This document shows positions 24,767-33,631 of a DNA stretch of 64,000 nucleotides, one piece after another. The stretch is taken from NCBI GenBank assembly GCA_044228245.1, contig JBGAVG010000007.1:62001-126000 (forward strand), read 5' to 3'. The position numbers and the translations under genes are program-made. The notes under the pieces were generated by a model, which searched no databases, was not told the origin of the DNA, and saw only the letters and a list, made by a program, of their open reading frames with translations. The DNA comes from Methylotenera_A sp044228245 (lineage in GTDB: Bacteria; Pseudomonadota; Gammaproteobacteria; Burkholderiales; Methylophilaceae). Numbering within the stretch: position 1 is the stretch's first letter; the number at the start of each line of letters is the position of its first letter.

Positions 24767-24909
24767 GGACACGTTTATAAATACATTTTTTGAGCGCATT
24801 ACTGCGTTGCGCGGTACTCGCAACCTCGCTGTATACCGCATACTATCTCGGTTTCTACGTTCCGTGCGCCTTGTACTGCATCCCAAACTCTGTATTTATA
24901 GAAGTGCCC
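24767..24909. repeat. 143-bp fold-back element between smpB and the R-M gene
   Basis: The ends GGACACGTTTATAAATACA (24767-24785) and, read inward from the other side, GGGCACTTCTATAAATACA (24891-24909) match at 16 of 19 positions. The interior is GC-rich and also weakly self-complementary. No gene is present. It looks like a MITE-like or repeat-derived element that separates smpB from the restriction-modification gene. Confidence 0.5.
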
Positions 24910-24952
24910 TAAACGGTTAAGATTTACAATCCAACTATTTTACAATCCATCT

Positions 24953-27358
24953 ATGAGCCTCTACGCCACCCTGCAAAAAGCCAAAAGTGAAGAAGACGTA
25001 AAAGATGCTTACATCAAGGCGTTGGGCTTAAAAAGCTATACCAAAGGCCTGATTGACATTCAAAGCAAAGAAATCTGGTTCGAGGCCAAAGATACAGGCA
25101 AGCACTCCAGCTACGCCATGTTTACGCAATTGCTGCATTACGTGCAGGTGGCGTTGAATACGGGCGAAACCGTGCCGCCTTTCCTGGCGGTGATTGATAC
25201 CGAAAAAGCCGCGCTGATGAAAAGCGCAGACGTGCTGCCGTTTTTAGCCAAAAAGACCGTGAAATGGGGCAAATCTGCCAGCCAGTACACGCCGGAAGCG
25301 CTGGATGAAATCTCCGCGCACATCGGCACGCATTTTGTCTCATTCAAAATCTCCACGCACGAAGATGAATTTATCAGCACGGTGAAAGCCGCCATTAAAT
25401 CGGGCGACATTATCCGCACGCAGATTACGCCTGATAACCTCAAGCAAGTGTTTGATAAATGGGTAGAAATGGTCGGGCGCGAAATTGACGGCGTAAGCGA
25501 CGACGATTACGCGCTGCTGTTTTTTGCCGACATCATGCACGACGGCACGGTAGCCACCCACGCCAACCTGCCTGCGGCTTTGCTGCATAAAGATGGCGCG
25601 CCGGTGTTCAGCCTGGGCGGCAAAATGTACGAGCTTGGCAGCAAAGAAGGCTACCGCCAGTTTTGGGCGATTTACCACAAACCGCCCAAAGCCGAATACC
25701 GCAATTACCTGCTGGAACGCCGCGATAGCCTGATTCCGCTGGATGAGCGCAGCTTTAAGGGCGCGTATTACACGCCGCTGGCGGTGGTGGATAAAGCCTA
25801 CGACAAACTGGCTGAAACGCTGGGCGATAACTGGCAGAAAAACTATATCGTGTGGGACATGTGCTGCGGCGTGGGCAATTTGGAAGTAAAGCACAGCAAC
25901 CCGCGCAACATCTACATGAGCACGCTGGATGAGGCCGATGTGGACGTGATGAAAGCCACCAAAACCTGTGTGGCGGCGCAACGCTTTCAATACGATTACC
26001 TCAACGACGACATTACCGATGACGGAAAAATTGACTATAGCCTGACCAACAAAGTGCCGGAAGGCTTACGCAAAGCCATTGCAGAGGGCAAGAAGATATT
26101 GGTGTTAATCAATCCGCCTTATGCGGAAGCCGCAAACGCTGATAATGTGAGTATTGCAGGAGGCGAAAATGCTGAAAGCAAACTAGGAGTTTCAAAAACT
26201 CGCGTTGCCAAAATAATGGATAAGCAAGGTTATGCCGCTAGAGAGTTGTTTGTTCAATTTCTCGTACGTATCTCTCAAGAAATGCCAACTGCGACCATAG
26301 CGATGTTTAGCAAACTAAAATACGTTAATGCGCCAAATTTTGAGAAGTTCCGCGAAGTCTGGAACGCAAAGTATCAAGGCGGCTTTGTCGTGCATAGTAA
26401 AGCTTTTGATGGATTGAAAGGCGATTTTCCAATTGGGTTTTTGGTCTGGGCTACCAACCAAAATGCTACAAAGAAACAACCGATTATAGAAATCACAACC
26501 GAAGTTTTAGACAAGAATGCTAAAGCGATAGGTGAAAAATGTTTTTACAATCTCCCAAACGAACAATTGCTTGGTGATTGGATTAATCGACCCAGAGCCA
26601 ATAATGTTGACGCGCTTCCTTTAAAAAATGCAATCTCGCCAACAACCAGCACCAAAGATGTTAGAGGCACAAAATGGGCTGACGGTGCAATAGCCAGCAT
26701 GATTTGCAAAGGCTCCGACCTTCAAAATGCATCAACTCAAACGGCGCTGTTATCTTCTGGGTATTGCAGTGCAGGCGGATTTTTTGTTACACAAGAGAAT
26801 CTTTGGCAAGCGGCGATAGTATTTACGGTTCGTCTAGTGATAAAACATACTTGGCTAAACGACCGCGACCAGTTTCTGCAACCCATCGCCCCGCTTTCTG
26901 ATGAGTTCAAAACTGATTGCCTGATATGGATGCTGTTTAACGGCAGCAACCTTACCGCCAGCGCTAACGAGCTTGAATGGAACGGCAAAACATGGAGCAT
27001 CGTCAATCACTTTATCCCGTTTACCGAGGCGGAAGTGAATGCGCCGGAGCGGTTTGAATCGGACTTTATGGTGCAGTATCTGAGTGACAAAGCGCTGTCT
27101 GTAGAGGCAAGCGCGGTGCGGCTTGCAGGGCAGGTGTTATGGCAAGCCTATTTTGCCAATACCGACGTGCGTGCGGTGCGTGATGAGTTTAAGCTGAACC
27201 GCCCCGATGTCGGCTGGTACCAGATTCGCAATGCCCTAAAAGCGCGTAACGCCAGCGGCGATTTTGCGCCTGTAGATTTCAGCACGTTTGAAGTGGCTTA
27301 TAAAGCGCTGGGCGACAAGCTGCGCCCGCAGGTTTATGCATTAGGGTTTTTGCGGTAA
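24953..27358 (+). CDS. Single-chain restriction-modification enzyme (type IIG-like, N6-adenine methyltransferase)
   Basis: 801 residues combining putative nuclease and methyltransferase. The N-terminus has a PD-(D/E)xK pattern (D35, then E44-A-K46 in IWFEAKD). A helical linker follows. The methyltransferase has motif X GAYYTP (270-275), motif I VWDMCCGVGNLE (D302 on) and motif IV LINPPY (387-390), so it should methylate adenine. The C-terminal ~400 residues should hold the target-recognition domain. No separate S, R or M gene is present. Codon and base use change sharply: about 26130-26860 is AT-rich while both flanks are GC-rich, which suggests replacement of the recognition region. Flanked by repeats at 24767-24909 and 27371-27419. 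Confidence 0.82.
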   Translation: MSLYATLQKAKSEEDVKDAYIKALGLKSYTKGLIDIQSKEIWFEAKDTGKHSSYAMFTQLLHYVQVALNTGETVPPFLAVIDTEKAALMKSADVLPFLAKKTVKWGKSASQYTPEALDEISAHIGTHFVSFKISTHEDEFISTVKAAIKSGDIIRTQITPDNLKQVFDKWVEMVGREIDGVSDDDYALLFFADIMHDGTVATHANLPAALLHKDGAPVFSLGGKMYELGSKEGYRQFWAIYHKPPKAEYRNYLLERRDSLIPLDERSFKGAYYTPLAVVDKAYDKLAETLGDNWQKNYIVWDMCCGVGNLEVKHSNPRNIYMSTLDEADVDVMKATKTCVAAQRFQYDYLNDDITDDGKIDYSLTNKVPEGLRKAIAEGKKILVLINPPYAEAANADNVSIAGGENAESKLGVSKTRVAKIMDKQGYAARELFVQFLVRISQEMPTATIAMFSKLKYVNAPNFEKFREVWNAKYQGGFVVHSKAFDGLKGDFPIGFLVWATNQNATKKQPIIEITTEVLDKNAKAIGEKCFYNLPNEQLLGDWINRPRANNVDALPLKNAISPTTSTKDVRGTKWADGAIASMICKGSDLQNASTQTALLSSGYCSAGGFFVTQENLWQAAIVFTVRLVIKHTWLNDRDQFLQPIAPLSDEFKTDCLIWMLFNGSNLTASANELEWNGKTWSIVNHFIPFTEAEVNAPERFESDFMVQYLSDKALSVEASAVRLAGQVLWQAYFANTDVRAVRDEFKLNRPDVGWYQIRNALKARNASGDFAPVDFSTFEVAYKALGDKLRPQVYALGFLR

Positions 27359-27370
27359 TTTAAGTATTGG

Positions 27371-27419
27371 AACACATGCCCTGCAGGCCAATATCCATGC
27401 GGGTTGCAGGGCATGTGTT
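27371..27419. repeat. Conserved-loop hairpin, site C (3' of the R-M gene)
   Basis: AACACATGCCCTGCA (27371-27385) and TGCAGGGCATGTGTT (27405-27419) are perfect 15-bp arms around a loop with GCCAATATCCATGCGG, as in sites A and B. It starts 13 bases after the R-M stop; it may work as a terminator although no U-run follows beyond GTGTTTT. Confidence 0.8.
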
Positions 27420-27489
27420 TTACCATGAAAATTGGCCTGTATTTATTTTTGCACTTGAAAAACTTTATGGCTGGCACCATCTCTAAGCG

Positions 27490-27495
27490 TATAAT
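27490..27495 (+). promoter_or_regulatory. Candidate -10 box of the tmRNA gene
   Basis: A perfect TATAAT lies 12 bases before the tmRNA 5' end at 27508. No good -35 box is seen at the usual spacing (TTTATG about 20 bases upstream is the nearest), so the assignment rests on the -10 match and position. Confidence 0.5.
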
Positions 27496-27507
27496 ACCTT
27501 TAGCTTT

Positions 27508-27876
27508 GGGGATGACCCGGTTTCGACGTGGGTTACAAAGCAGTGCAGGGCATACCGAGGGTTCAGGTTTCCTCGTAAATCCATCTGAACAAGTATAGTC
27601 GCAAACGACGAAACTTACGCTCTAGCCGCTTAATACCGGCTGGACGCTGCACCATCTCTCCCGTGGGGTGGGTGGCCTTAAAAACCATCGCAGCGTCATA
27701 TACACGGGATACGTGATGTGTCGGGTTACTTGGCACTTCATTAACCTTAAGGTAACTCGTCTTGCAGATGCTTGTCGGTTGGTGCATGCAAGATCAAACT
27801 AAACAACCAGGCTAAGTATGTAGAACTGTCTGTGGCGGGCTTGCGGACGGGGGTTCGATTCCCCCCATCTCCACCA
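27508..27876 (+). ncRNA. ssrA: Transfer-messenger RNA (tmRNA)
   Basis: One-piece tmRNA of about 369 nt that rescues stalled ribosomes with SmpB. The 5' end GGGGATG pairs with CATCTCC at the 3' end to make the Ala-tRNA-like acceptor, followed by encoded ACCA. The T-arm is GGGGGTTCGATTCCCCC. The tag frame is GCAAACGACGAAACTTACGC followed by TCTAGCCGCTTAA, giving the tag (A)ANDETYALAA, typical of Betaproteobacteria. The last 21 nt and the terminator are duplicated 175 bp downstream (28031-28084). Confidence 0.96.
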
Positions 27877-27882
27877 AACAAT

Positions 27883-27909
27883 AAATACCACCCTTGCGGT
27901 GGTATTTTT
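27883..27909 (+). terminator. Rho-independent terminator of tmRNA
   Basis: AAATACCACC (27883-27892) pairs perfectly with GGTGGTATTT (27898-27907) over the loop CTTGC, ending in TTTTT. It starts 7 bases after the tmRNA CCA. Confidence 0.9.
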
Positions 27910-28030
27910 GTTTGAAAAAAGTGAAAGGTATCGAACCCACGGGACGGGGGATGAGCAGGGAATTCGAGCCGCATGCGGCGAGCCTGCGAATGACAGTGCG
28001 CATGCAGGCGCGCTGGCTGGCTAGGATAGC

Positions 28031-28084
28031 CGATTCCCCCCATCTCCACCAAACAACAAATACCACCCATGCGGTGGTATTTTT
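28031..28084 (+). repeat. Second copy of the tmRNA 3' end plus terminator
   Basis: A 54-bp direct repeat of 27856-27909 with two differences. It includes the CGATTCCCCCCATCTCCACC end of tmRNA and the whole hairpin terminator. The 121 bp between the copies carry no gene. tmRNA 3' ends are standard attachment sites for integrases, so this looks like the right half of a former attL/attR pair. The hairpin (28058-28084) also serves as the trhO terminator from the other strand. Confidence 0.85.
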
Positions 28085-29015
28085 ATTTCTTCAGTTTTTC
28101 TCCGATATGCGCTTCTCCACGCTGTTTGGCGAGCATGACCTGCTTTTGCCTTTCGGTTAGCGCGGCACGTTTTTCTTCAGAAACTTTATCGTAACAATGC
28201 GGGCACGAAATGCCTGCTACATATTGCGGGCTTTGCATTTCCTCCTGCGAGAGCGGCATGCGGCAGGCATAGCACTGGTCGTAATCGCCGACTTCCAGCC
28301 CATGTTTAACGGCCACGCGCTGGTCGAATACAAAGCATTCGCCTTGCCACAGGCTTTGCGCCTCGGGCACGGTTTCCAGGTATTTCAAAATGCCGCCTTG
28401 CAGGTGATACACTTCTTCAAAGCCTTGTTCTTTCATGAAAGACGAGGCTTTTTCGCAGCGGATGCCGCCGGTGCAGAACATGGCGACTTTTTTATTTTTG
28501 GTTTTATCCAGGTTTTGTTCGACAAATTTTGGGAATTCGCGGAATGTGGTTGTTTTTGGGTCAACCGCGCCTTTGAATGTGCCGATATGCACTTCGTAAT
28601 CATTGCGCGTATCCAGCACAACCACGTCCGGATCTGAAATCAGCGCGTTCCAGTCCTCAGGTTTGACATATGTGCCAACCGTGTTGTTGGGGTTCACGCT
28701 CGGCACGCCCATGGTGACGATCTCTTTTTTCAGCTTCACCTTCATGCGGTAAAACGGATGTTCGTCAGCGTAGGATTCTTTATGCTCCAGATCGGCAAAT
28801 CGTTGCTTGAAAACAGGGTCTTGCCTTAAGTAATCAAGCACGTTGCGAATGTCATCCGGCAGGCCGGCAATGGTGCCGTTGATGCCTTCTTCTGCCAGTA
28901 ATAGCGTGCCTTTGATGTTGTGTTTTTGGCATTCAGCCAATATTGGCGCTTGCAGAGCTTTGTAATCGGGCAGGCTGACGAATTTATAAAGCGCGGCGGT
29001 GAGGTATTTGGGCAT
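28083..29015 (-). CDS. trhO: tRNA uridine(34) hydroxylase TrhO (rhodanese-related)
   Basis: Oxygen-dependent 5-hydroxylation of U34 in tRNAs, first step to cmo5U/mcmo5U. 310 residues: N-terminal YceA-type domain (LAEEGINGTIAG, YRMKVKLKKEIVTMG), rhodanese domain with VVLDTRNDYEVHIGTFKGAV and the Cys loop MFCTGGIRCEKASSFM, and a C-terminal extension with two Cys pairs (QCYACRMPL, ISCPHCYDKV) that could bind metal. Its stop overlaps the last base of the duplicated tmRNA terminator. Confidence 0.95.
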   Translation of the reverse strand: MPKYLTAALYKFVSLPDYKALQAPILAECQKHNIKGTLLLAEEGINGTIAGLPDDIRNVLDYLRQDPVFKQRFADLEHKESYADEHPFYRMKVKLKKEIVTMGVPSVNPNNTVGTYVKPEDWNALISDPDVVVLDTRNDYEVHIGTFKGAVDPKTTTFREFPKFVEQNLDKTKNKKVAMFCTGGIRCEKASSFMKEQGFEEVYHLQGGILKYLETVPEAQSLWQGECFVFDQRVAVKHGLEVGDYDQCYACRMPLSQEEMQSPQYVAGISCPHCYDKVSEEKRAALTERQKQVMLAKQRGEAHIGEKLKK

Positions 29016-29061
29016 GTTGCAAAGTCAATCGAACAAAGTGCTATTTTAGCACTCGTGGTAC

Positions 29062-29733
29062 TTAAGACGAAATGACTAAAATCTCACCATTGCCGTCGCA
29101 GGCCAAATCTCCCGCAAAACGCTGTACACGGTTGGTCTGGATTTGATTGAATGCTGTTGGAAGCGGTTTGAAAGAGCGAAATAACAACGCCAGAAACGGC
29201 AAAGTATGCGTGCCGCAATCCTGAATCGTAGTGTGTAAAGCAGGCGTATTTTTCAGCAGGATGGTGCCGCGTTTCATGCTAAAACCAACGTAATTGCCAA
29301 CGCCGCCAAACACGCCAATGGTGCCTGCTATCATGCGGCTGCCACAGTAATCGCCCGTATTGCCGTCAATTAAAATGAGGCCGCGGCGCATGCTGTCGCC
29401 AACCCTGTCGCCGACATTTTTTTTACAGAGGATGATTCCATTCTGCATTTGCGCGCCTAAAAAATCGCCCGCATCGTCCTCGGCGGTAATCTTGCCATGC
29501 GACATTTTGTGGCCGATGTAATCAAGCTGCTTGCAGTTTCTAAAAATGATATTCTCTGTGTCGTTGCCGGAAACTTCAAAAAAATCAGCCACTTGAGGTG
29601 AGCGGGGTTGCAGGGATAGCTTCAATTGCAGAATCTGCTGCAGGGTTAGTCCTGCCAAACCGTCCGGCGTAAGGCGGCGACAATCCAGCCTGTGGTTGAC
29701 GGTGTGCTTGAGCGTAAAGGTAAGTGCACTCAT
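29062..29733 (-). CDS. fhcC: Formyltransferase/hydrolase complex subunit C
   Basis: Structural subunit of the formyltransferase/hydrolase complex that converts formyl-H4MPT to formate in methylotrophs. 223 residues, with a right-handed beta-helix repeat like FwdC/FmdC: DYIGHKMSHGKITAEDDAGD, FLGAQMQNGIILCKKNVGDR, VGDSMRRGLILIDGNTGDY and YVGFSMKRGTILL. Its start overlaps the fhcD stop by 4 bases. It is shorter than some homologues. Last gene of fhcB-A-D-C. Confidence 0.93.
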   Translation of the reverse strand: MSALTFTLKHTVNHRLDCRRLTPDGLAGLTLQQILQLKLSLQPRSPQVADFFEVSGNDTENIIFRNCKQLDYIGHKMSHGKITAEDDAGDFLGAQMQNGIILCKKNVGDRVGDSMRRGLILIDGNTGDYCGSRMIAGTIGVFGGVGNYVGFSMKRGTILLKNTPALHTTIQDCGTHTLPFLALLFRSFKPLPTAFNQIQTNRVQRFAGDLACDGNGEILVISS

Positions 29734-30632
29734 GATTTATGACCTAGAATTTCATGCAGCCTGAACAGGTGCGGCCCTAACTTACCACCGTAATTGCCAG
29801 CGGAGATGCGTTTGACGCCGCTGCTTTCCAGTCGGCAAATGGCTTCTATGCCAATTTTCATGGCTTTGGCGATGTCATCAAAAGCCAGGCCGTCAATCAC
29901 GATTTCCATCACCGATTCAATATCGTCATCCAACTCTGTGTTCACGGTACCTTTTAGCGTAGGGCAGAAGGCATCGTTGGTCGAAGCGAACATTTTCGGG
30001 TATTTGCTCCCCACCTTAGAGCCGGAGCGCACCACGCCGCCGGGGAAAGGCATAATCACATTGGGCACTTGCTTCATGGCCTCGATTGCCGCTTCTGCAG
30101 CAGCCAGCGCGGCGGGCTGCGAGGTTGCCAGAATAAGAAAATTGCCGCCGCCAATCGCGCGCACCATGCCGGTGGTTTCCTGGGTCAGAAACTCGCCATC
30201 CATCACTGGGATGCGCCAGTAACGGATACCGTTAATCAGCTTCGAGGTCTGGTAGCCATCGCCAAAATAGCGCAGATGCTTGCCCAGGTTAATCTTGTCT
30301 TCACTCTCGATGCCCGCAAACGCGGCAGCAGTCGGGCAGGTAAGAATGCATTGCCCCATGCGTATTTCCAACTGCTGCATGAGTACTTTGCTGCCCATGG
30401 CGAACATCAGAATGCTTACGCCCGGTCTGCAGTCAGGCGTTTCTTCAGCCGATAATTCACGCTCAATGCCAGCCTCCACACCGCAGCCAATCACGCTGGT
30501 GGCAAAGCCTGTCATGGCATTGGCGGCGTGATACGCCCACTTGAGGTTTTGCGCCGTGATGAGTACCCGCGTGCCGCGCATGTTGAACGCTTCCGCAAAG
30601 GTGTCGTCAATTCTTATACCGTTAATGATCAT
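29730..30632 (-). CDS. fhcD: Formylmethanofuran--tetrahydromethanopterin N-formyltransferase (FhcD)
   Basis: Transfers the formyl group between H4MPT and the complex-bound methanofuran-like cofactor. 300 residues matching archaeal Ftr: INGIRIDDTFAEAFNMRGTR, TSVIGCGVEAGIERELSAEE, TPDCRPGVSILMFAM, CILTCPTAAAFAGI, PFPGGVVRSGSKVGSKY and RISAGNYGGKLGPHLFRLHE. It overlaps fhcA by 4 bases and fhcC by 4 bases, so the operon is tightly coupled. Confidence 0.97.
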   Translation of the reverse strand: MIINGIRIDDTFAEAFNMRGTRVLITAQNLKWAYHAANAMTGFATSVIGCGVEAGIERELSAEETPDCRPGVSILMFAMGSKVLMQQLEIRMGQCILTCPTAAAFAGIESEDKINLGKHLRYFGDGYQTSKLINGIRYWRIPVMDGEFLTQETTGMVRAIGGGNFLILATSQPAALAAAEAAIEAMKQVPNVIMPFPGGVVRSGSKVGSKYPKMFASTNDAFCPTLKGTVNTELDDDIESVMEIVIDGLAFDDIAKAMKIGIEAICRLESSGVKRISAGNYGGKLGPHLFRLHEILGHKS

Positions 30633-32296
30633 GGTTTATTGGTGTGCGTTATCACTTTTCCACGCCCATCCTGCGTGATTTCATCATCCGAAATCTTGAA
30701 GTTATCCATTTGAATAGTATGGTATTTTTCAAAATATTTGTTTAATTCTTGTTCTGCACTGTGATCAAATGCCGGTTTGGCGGTATGCGTTGCGCCCCAA
30801 ACCACCTTGACTACTTTGCCGTCTTTTACCACCAGTTCACCATCTTTGAATACATAATCAGGTTTGCTGAACATGGCTTCGCGGTCTGGCTGGTCAGTGT
30901 AGACGGTAATATCCGCTGCCGCGCCGATGCCTAAATGCCCGCGATCATTCAAGCCGATGAGTTGGGCTGCGCCGGCGCGGGTCATGATAGCGATTTCATA
31001 CAGGCTGTATTCGCGGTTCAGCGAAGTGAGATTGCTCATCGCCTGTGCATCCAGATTCAGCTTGGCAAATGCCTCGTTTCTAAAAGATTTGTCCATCAGC
31101 AAACGAATCAAATGCGGGTAACTGGTAAACGGCGCGCCATTCGGGTGGTCGGTAGTCAGGAAGATGCGCCAAGGGTCCTCAACAGAAAGGAATAGCTCCA
31201 AGCCAATCGCCCATTGCAGCGCATTCACGTAATTCTGGTCGCGATACTTGAATGGCACCACACCACAACCCGCATCGCATTCAATATCCATAATGACGGA
31301 TTTTTTCGGGTTGGCGTGCTTGGCGTTCAAGTGCTGCATCATGGTGTCGCCCGATGCCGTGACGGTTTGCCCGAATAGAATCTGCCCGACATCAGCAGTG
31401 ATGTGCTTGTTTTTATTGAGTGCCTCGGCAATCTGCGCGGCGGCGGACGAGAATTTTTTATCGCCCTCAGCACCATAACTATGAAACTGGATGTGTGTGA
31501 GGTGCATCGGCACACCATCGCTCGCGCCCATGGTGTTAAGCGTGGTTTCAAAGTTGCCTGCCGCGCCCAGGTTGTTGCAATGCACGTGCAATGGTTTTGC
31601 GATGCCCAATTGATGCACCGCAGTGCTTAGGCTTTTTAGAATCTCGCGCGGCGAAACCTGATAGTGGATGTTGTTTTCATCTAAATCCAGCCTGCGCTGA
31701 TTGAATTTGAAGGCCGAAATGCCACCCGGATTGACTACTTTAATGCCAATGGCCTGCGTGGCATGCAGTATCCACGCCACATAGTCGTTGATAGCTTTCT
31801 GGTCTGCGTGGCTCGCTAACAGCCGTAAAAAGTAATCATCATTGCCCAGCATGGCGTAGCCGCCTTTGTCTATCATCGGCGTGTCGCCCATTTCCAGGTG
31901 CGCGTGGCGAGCGTTGATTGGCAAAATAGCAGGCTCAAAGGCGGCGGTATAGCCCATTTCGATGTAGCGGAAACCTGTATCTATCGTGCTGGGCGTCGCA
32001 TTGTGGCTGCAATTCGGCGTGCAGACATGCGCTTCAGGTTCGCTATAATTTTTCGTCTCCTGAAATTCCGGCAGCATCATGCGCGCGATATTCACTTTGC
32101 CGCCGCCAATGTGGCTGTGCATGTCAATCGCACCTGCCATTACCACTTTGCCGGTCAAATCGTAGGCCTGTGTGATTTTTTCGTGAGCGTTTGGCTTGGC
32201 GATAATGCGCCCATCGCGGATGTAAATATCCTGTACTACGCCATCTTTGCCGTGTGCGGGGTCGTACAGCTTACCGTTTTTAAGCAGTGTAATCAT
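30629..32296 (-). CDS. fhcA: Formyltransferase/hydrolase complex subunit A
   Basis: Amidohydrolase-fold subunit that hydrolyses the formylated cofactor to formate. 555 residues. The metal-binding H-x-H occurs in GAIDMHSHIGGGKVNIARMM; further ligands probably include HVHCNN and the Asp in LTTDHPNGAPFTSYP. GRGKVITHTNKP ends it. The family is homologous to FwdA/FmdA of methanogens, but in Bacteria the complex works as a hydrolase instead of a redox enzyme. 4-base overlaps join it to fhcB (32293) and fhcD. Confidence 0.97.
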   Translation of the reverse strand: MITLLKNGKLYDPAHGKDGVVQDIYIRDGRIIAKPNAHEKITQAYDLTGKVVMAGAIDMHSHIGGGKVNIARMMLPEFQETKNYSEPEAHVCTPNCSHNATPSTIDTGFRYIEMGYTAAFEPAILPINARHAHLEMGDTPMIDKGGYAMLGNDDYFLRLLASHADQKAINDYVAWILHATQAIGIKVVNPGGISAFKFNQRRLDLDENNIHYQVSPREILKSLSTAVHQLGIAKPLHVHCNNLGAAGNFETTLNTMGASDGVPMHLTHIQFHSYGAEGDKKFSSAAAQIAEALNKNKHITADVGQILFGQTVTASGDTMMQHLNAKHANPKKSVIMDIECDAGCGVVPFKYRDQNYVNALQWAIGLELFLSVEDPWRIFLTTDHPNGAPFTSYPHLIRLLMDKSFRNEAFAKLNLDAQAMSNLTSLNREYSLYEIAIMTRAGAAQLIGLNDRGHLGIGAAADITVYTDQPDREAMFSKPDYVFKDGELVVKDGKVVKVVWGATHTAKPAFDHSAEQELNKYFEKYHTIQMDNFKISDDEITQDGRGKVITHTNKP

Positions 32297-33513
32297 CCGA
32301 GTTGCACCTCAATTTGACTAATCACATCGCTTAATGTCGGCAAGCCCGCTTCACGCAGTTTCTTCAGCGGCAGCGTGACAGAGCCATCCACTCTGAATAA
32401 CGTACCGCTGCAATCCAGGCCGGGCGTCGCGATCGGGATAAACACATCGGGTTCGACATCAAACCGGCTATGGGCGTTGCCCAGCACAATCAACGGCCGG
32501 TTAGACGAGGGTGGTTTTTTGTCGGGGCTAAAACTGTTTACCCAGACAACGGCGTCATGCTGAATGGATGGGCTGTCGTTCAAAGTTAAACCGCTCAACC
32601 AGGTATTTGCATAATTTATGCCGGTATCGCCGTCGCTGCCGCCCAGCTGAAGGCCGGCTGCGCGCGTAGTCTGGTTTAAAATTACCACCGTTTCAGTAAT
32701 ATTTTGAATGGTCAGTTCGGCATGCGGAAAATCCAGATCTTTCGCCACCCAGGCCAGCACGGCGTATTTGGCTTGTTTCAGTTTATCGGCAACCGTCTGT
32801 AAGTCGCTGATGTTGATGCCCGCAATTTGTGCGGCCTTCAGCTTTTTGCCTAGCACCAAAGCGCGCAAGGCAAGTGTGATTTCAGGCAAATCAGATGCTC
32901 TGCAAGCCAACAGGGAAGCGCCTTCCAGAGCATCACTTTTTTGAATATTTTCGCCAATAAAGATAATCTCGCGTTGTTCAGCGCCAATAAACATGCCCTC
33001 TTGCTGAATAAAGTGCTCAAAAAAGCGCGGGTTATGTGTCACCACATCTGTGCCAATGCACACCATCACATCAGCACGGTTTTTAACTTCCGTCAGCGTC
33101 GTCATCTGCCAGCCGCTGCTTTGCAGCACGCGCAGATTGCGCTGCGAACTGGCGGCGTTCATGTGTTGCAAGGTAGCATTGCTTTTTTGCGCTAAATCAT
33201 AAATGGCTCTAAAGCCTTGCACATCAGTGCTCAAGCCCGCAAATAATGGTTTTTGGGCTGCTTTCAGTATTTGCGCGGCTTTTGCCACCGCTTGTGCCAA
33301 AGTGGCGGGTTTGCCAGAAACTTGAGGCGTGGTGTCGCCGATAGATTGCTCAAAAAAAGTAACACTTTTCGTACAACCGTTTTTTAACACGCTGATTTTA
33401 TTCTGATTCTTTTCAACCAGCACATCGTCACACAGCAAGCCGCAGGCAGGGCAGGTGGCCATTACTGTTTTGGTGTCAACGTTGTTGGAATTCATAACAT
33501 CAGATTTTGCCAC
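32293..33513 (-). CDS. fhcB: Formyltransferase/hydrolase complex subunit B
   Basis: First gene of the fhcBADC operon, 406 residues, homologous to the molybdopterin subunit FwdB/FmdB. It starts with a CxxCxxxC-like segment (ATCPACGLLCDDVLVEKN) and has ADVMVCIGTDVVTHNPRFFE and a C-terminal IATPGLDCSGTLFRVDGSV. In bacterial FhcB the catalytic redox site is lost and the role is structural; whether pterin binding remains cannot be told from sequence alone. An alternative start at Met8 exists. Divergent from ndk; promoters must be in 33514-33631. Confidence 0.95.
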   Translation of the reverse strand: MAKSDVMNSNNVDTKTVMATCPACGLLCDDVLVEKNQNKISVLKNGCTKSVTFFEQSIGDTTPQVSGKPATLAQAVAKAAQILKAAQKPLFAGLSTDVQGFRAIYDLAQKSNATLQHMNAASSQRNLRVLQSSGWQMTTLTEVKNRADVMVCIGTDVVTHNPRFFEHFIQQEGMFIGAEQREIIFIGENIQKSDALEGASLLACRASDLPEITLALRALVLGKKLKAAQIAGINISDLQTVADKLKQAKYAVLAWVAKDLDFPHAELTIQNITETVVILNQTTRAAGLQLGGSDGDTGINYANTWLSGLTLNDSPSIQHDAVVWVNSFSPDKKPPSSNRPLIVLGNAHSRFDVEPDVFIPIATPGLDCSGTLFRVDGSVTLPLKKLREAGLPTLSDVISQIEVQLG

Positions 33514-33631
33514 AATTTTGGCTGCTGACTTACAATTTTGCTACAAATTGATGGTTTATAAAAACTGCTAAAAATGTTAAAGTGCATGCCTTTCTAAGTA
33601 GTTCATTTTAATATTTATTTTTGGAGTCAAC

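Noticed and set aside
4889..27419. Link between the 57-bp island repeat and the conserved-loop hairpins, since both contain CCAATATC
   Set aside because: Beyond that short string the sequences do not align and the loop is not kept; probably chance.
27563..28160. Several frames across tmRNA and its duplicated end
   Set aside because: They translate structural RNA and terminator sequence and have no family features.
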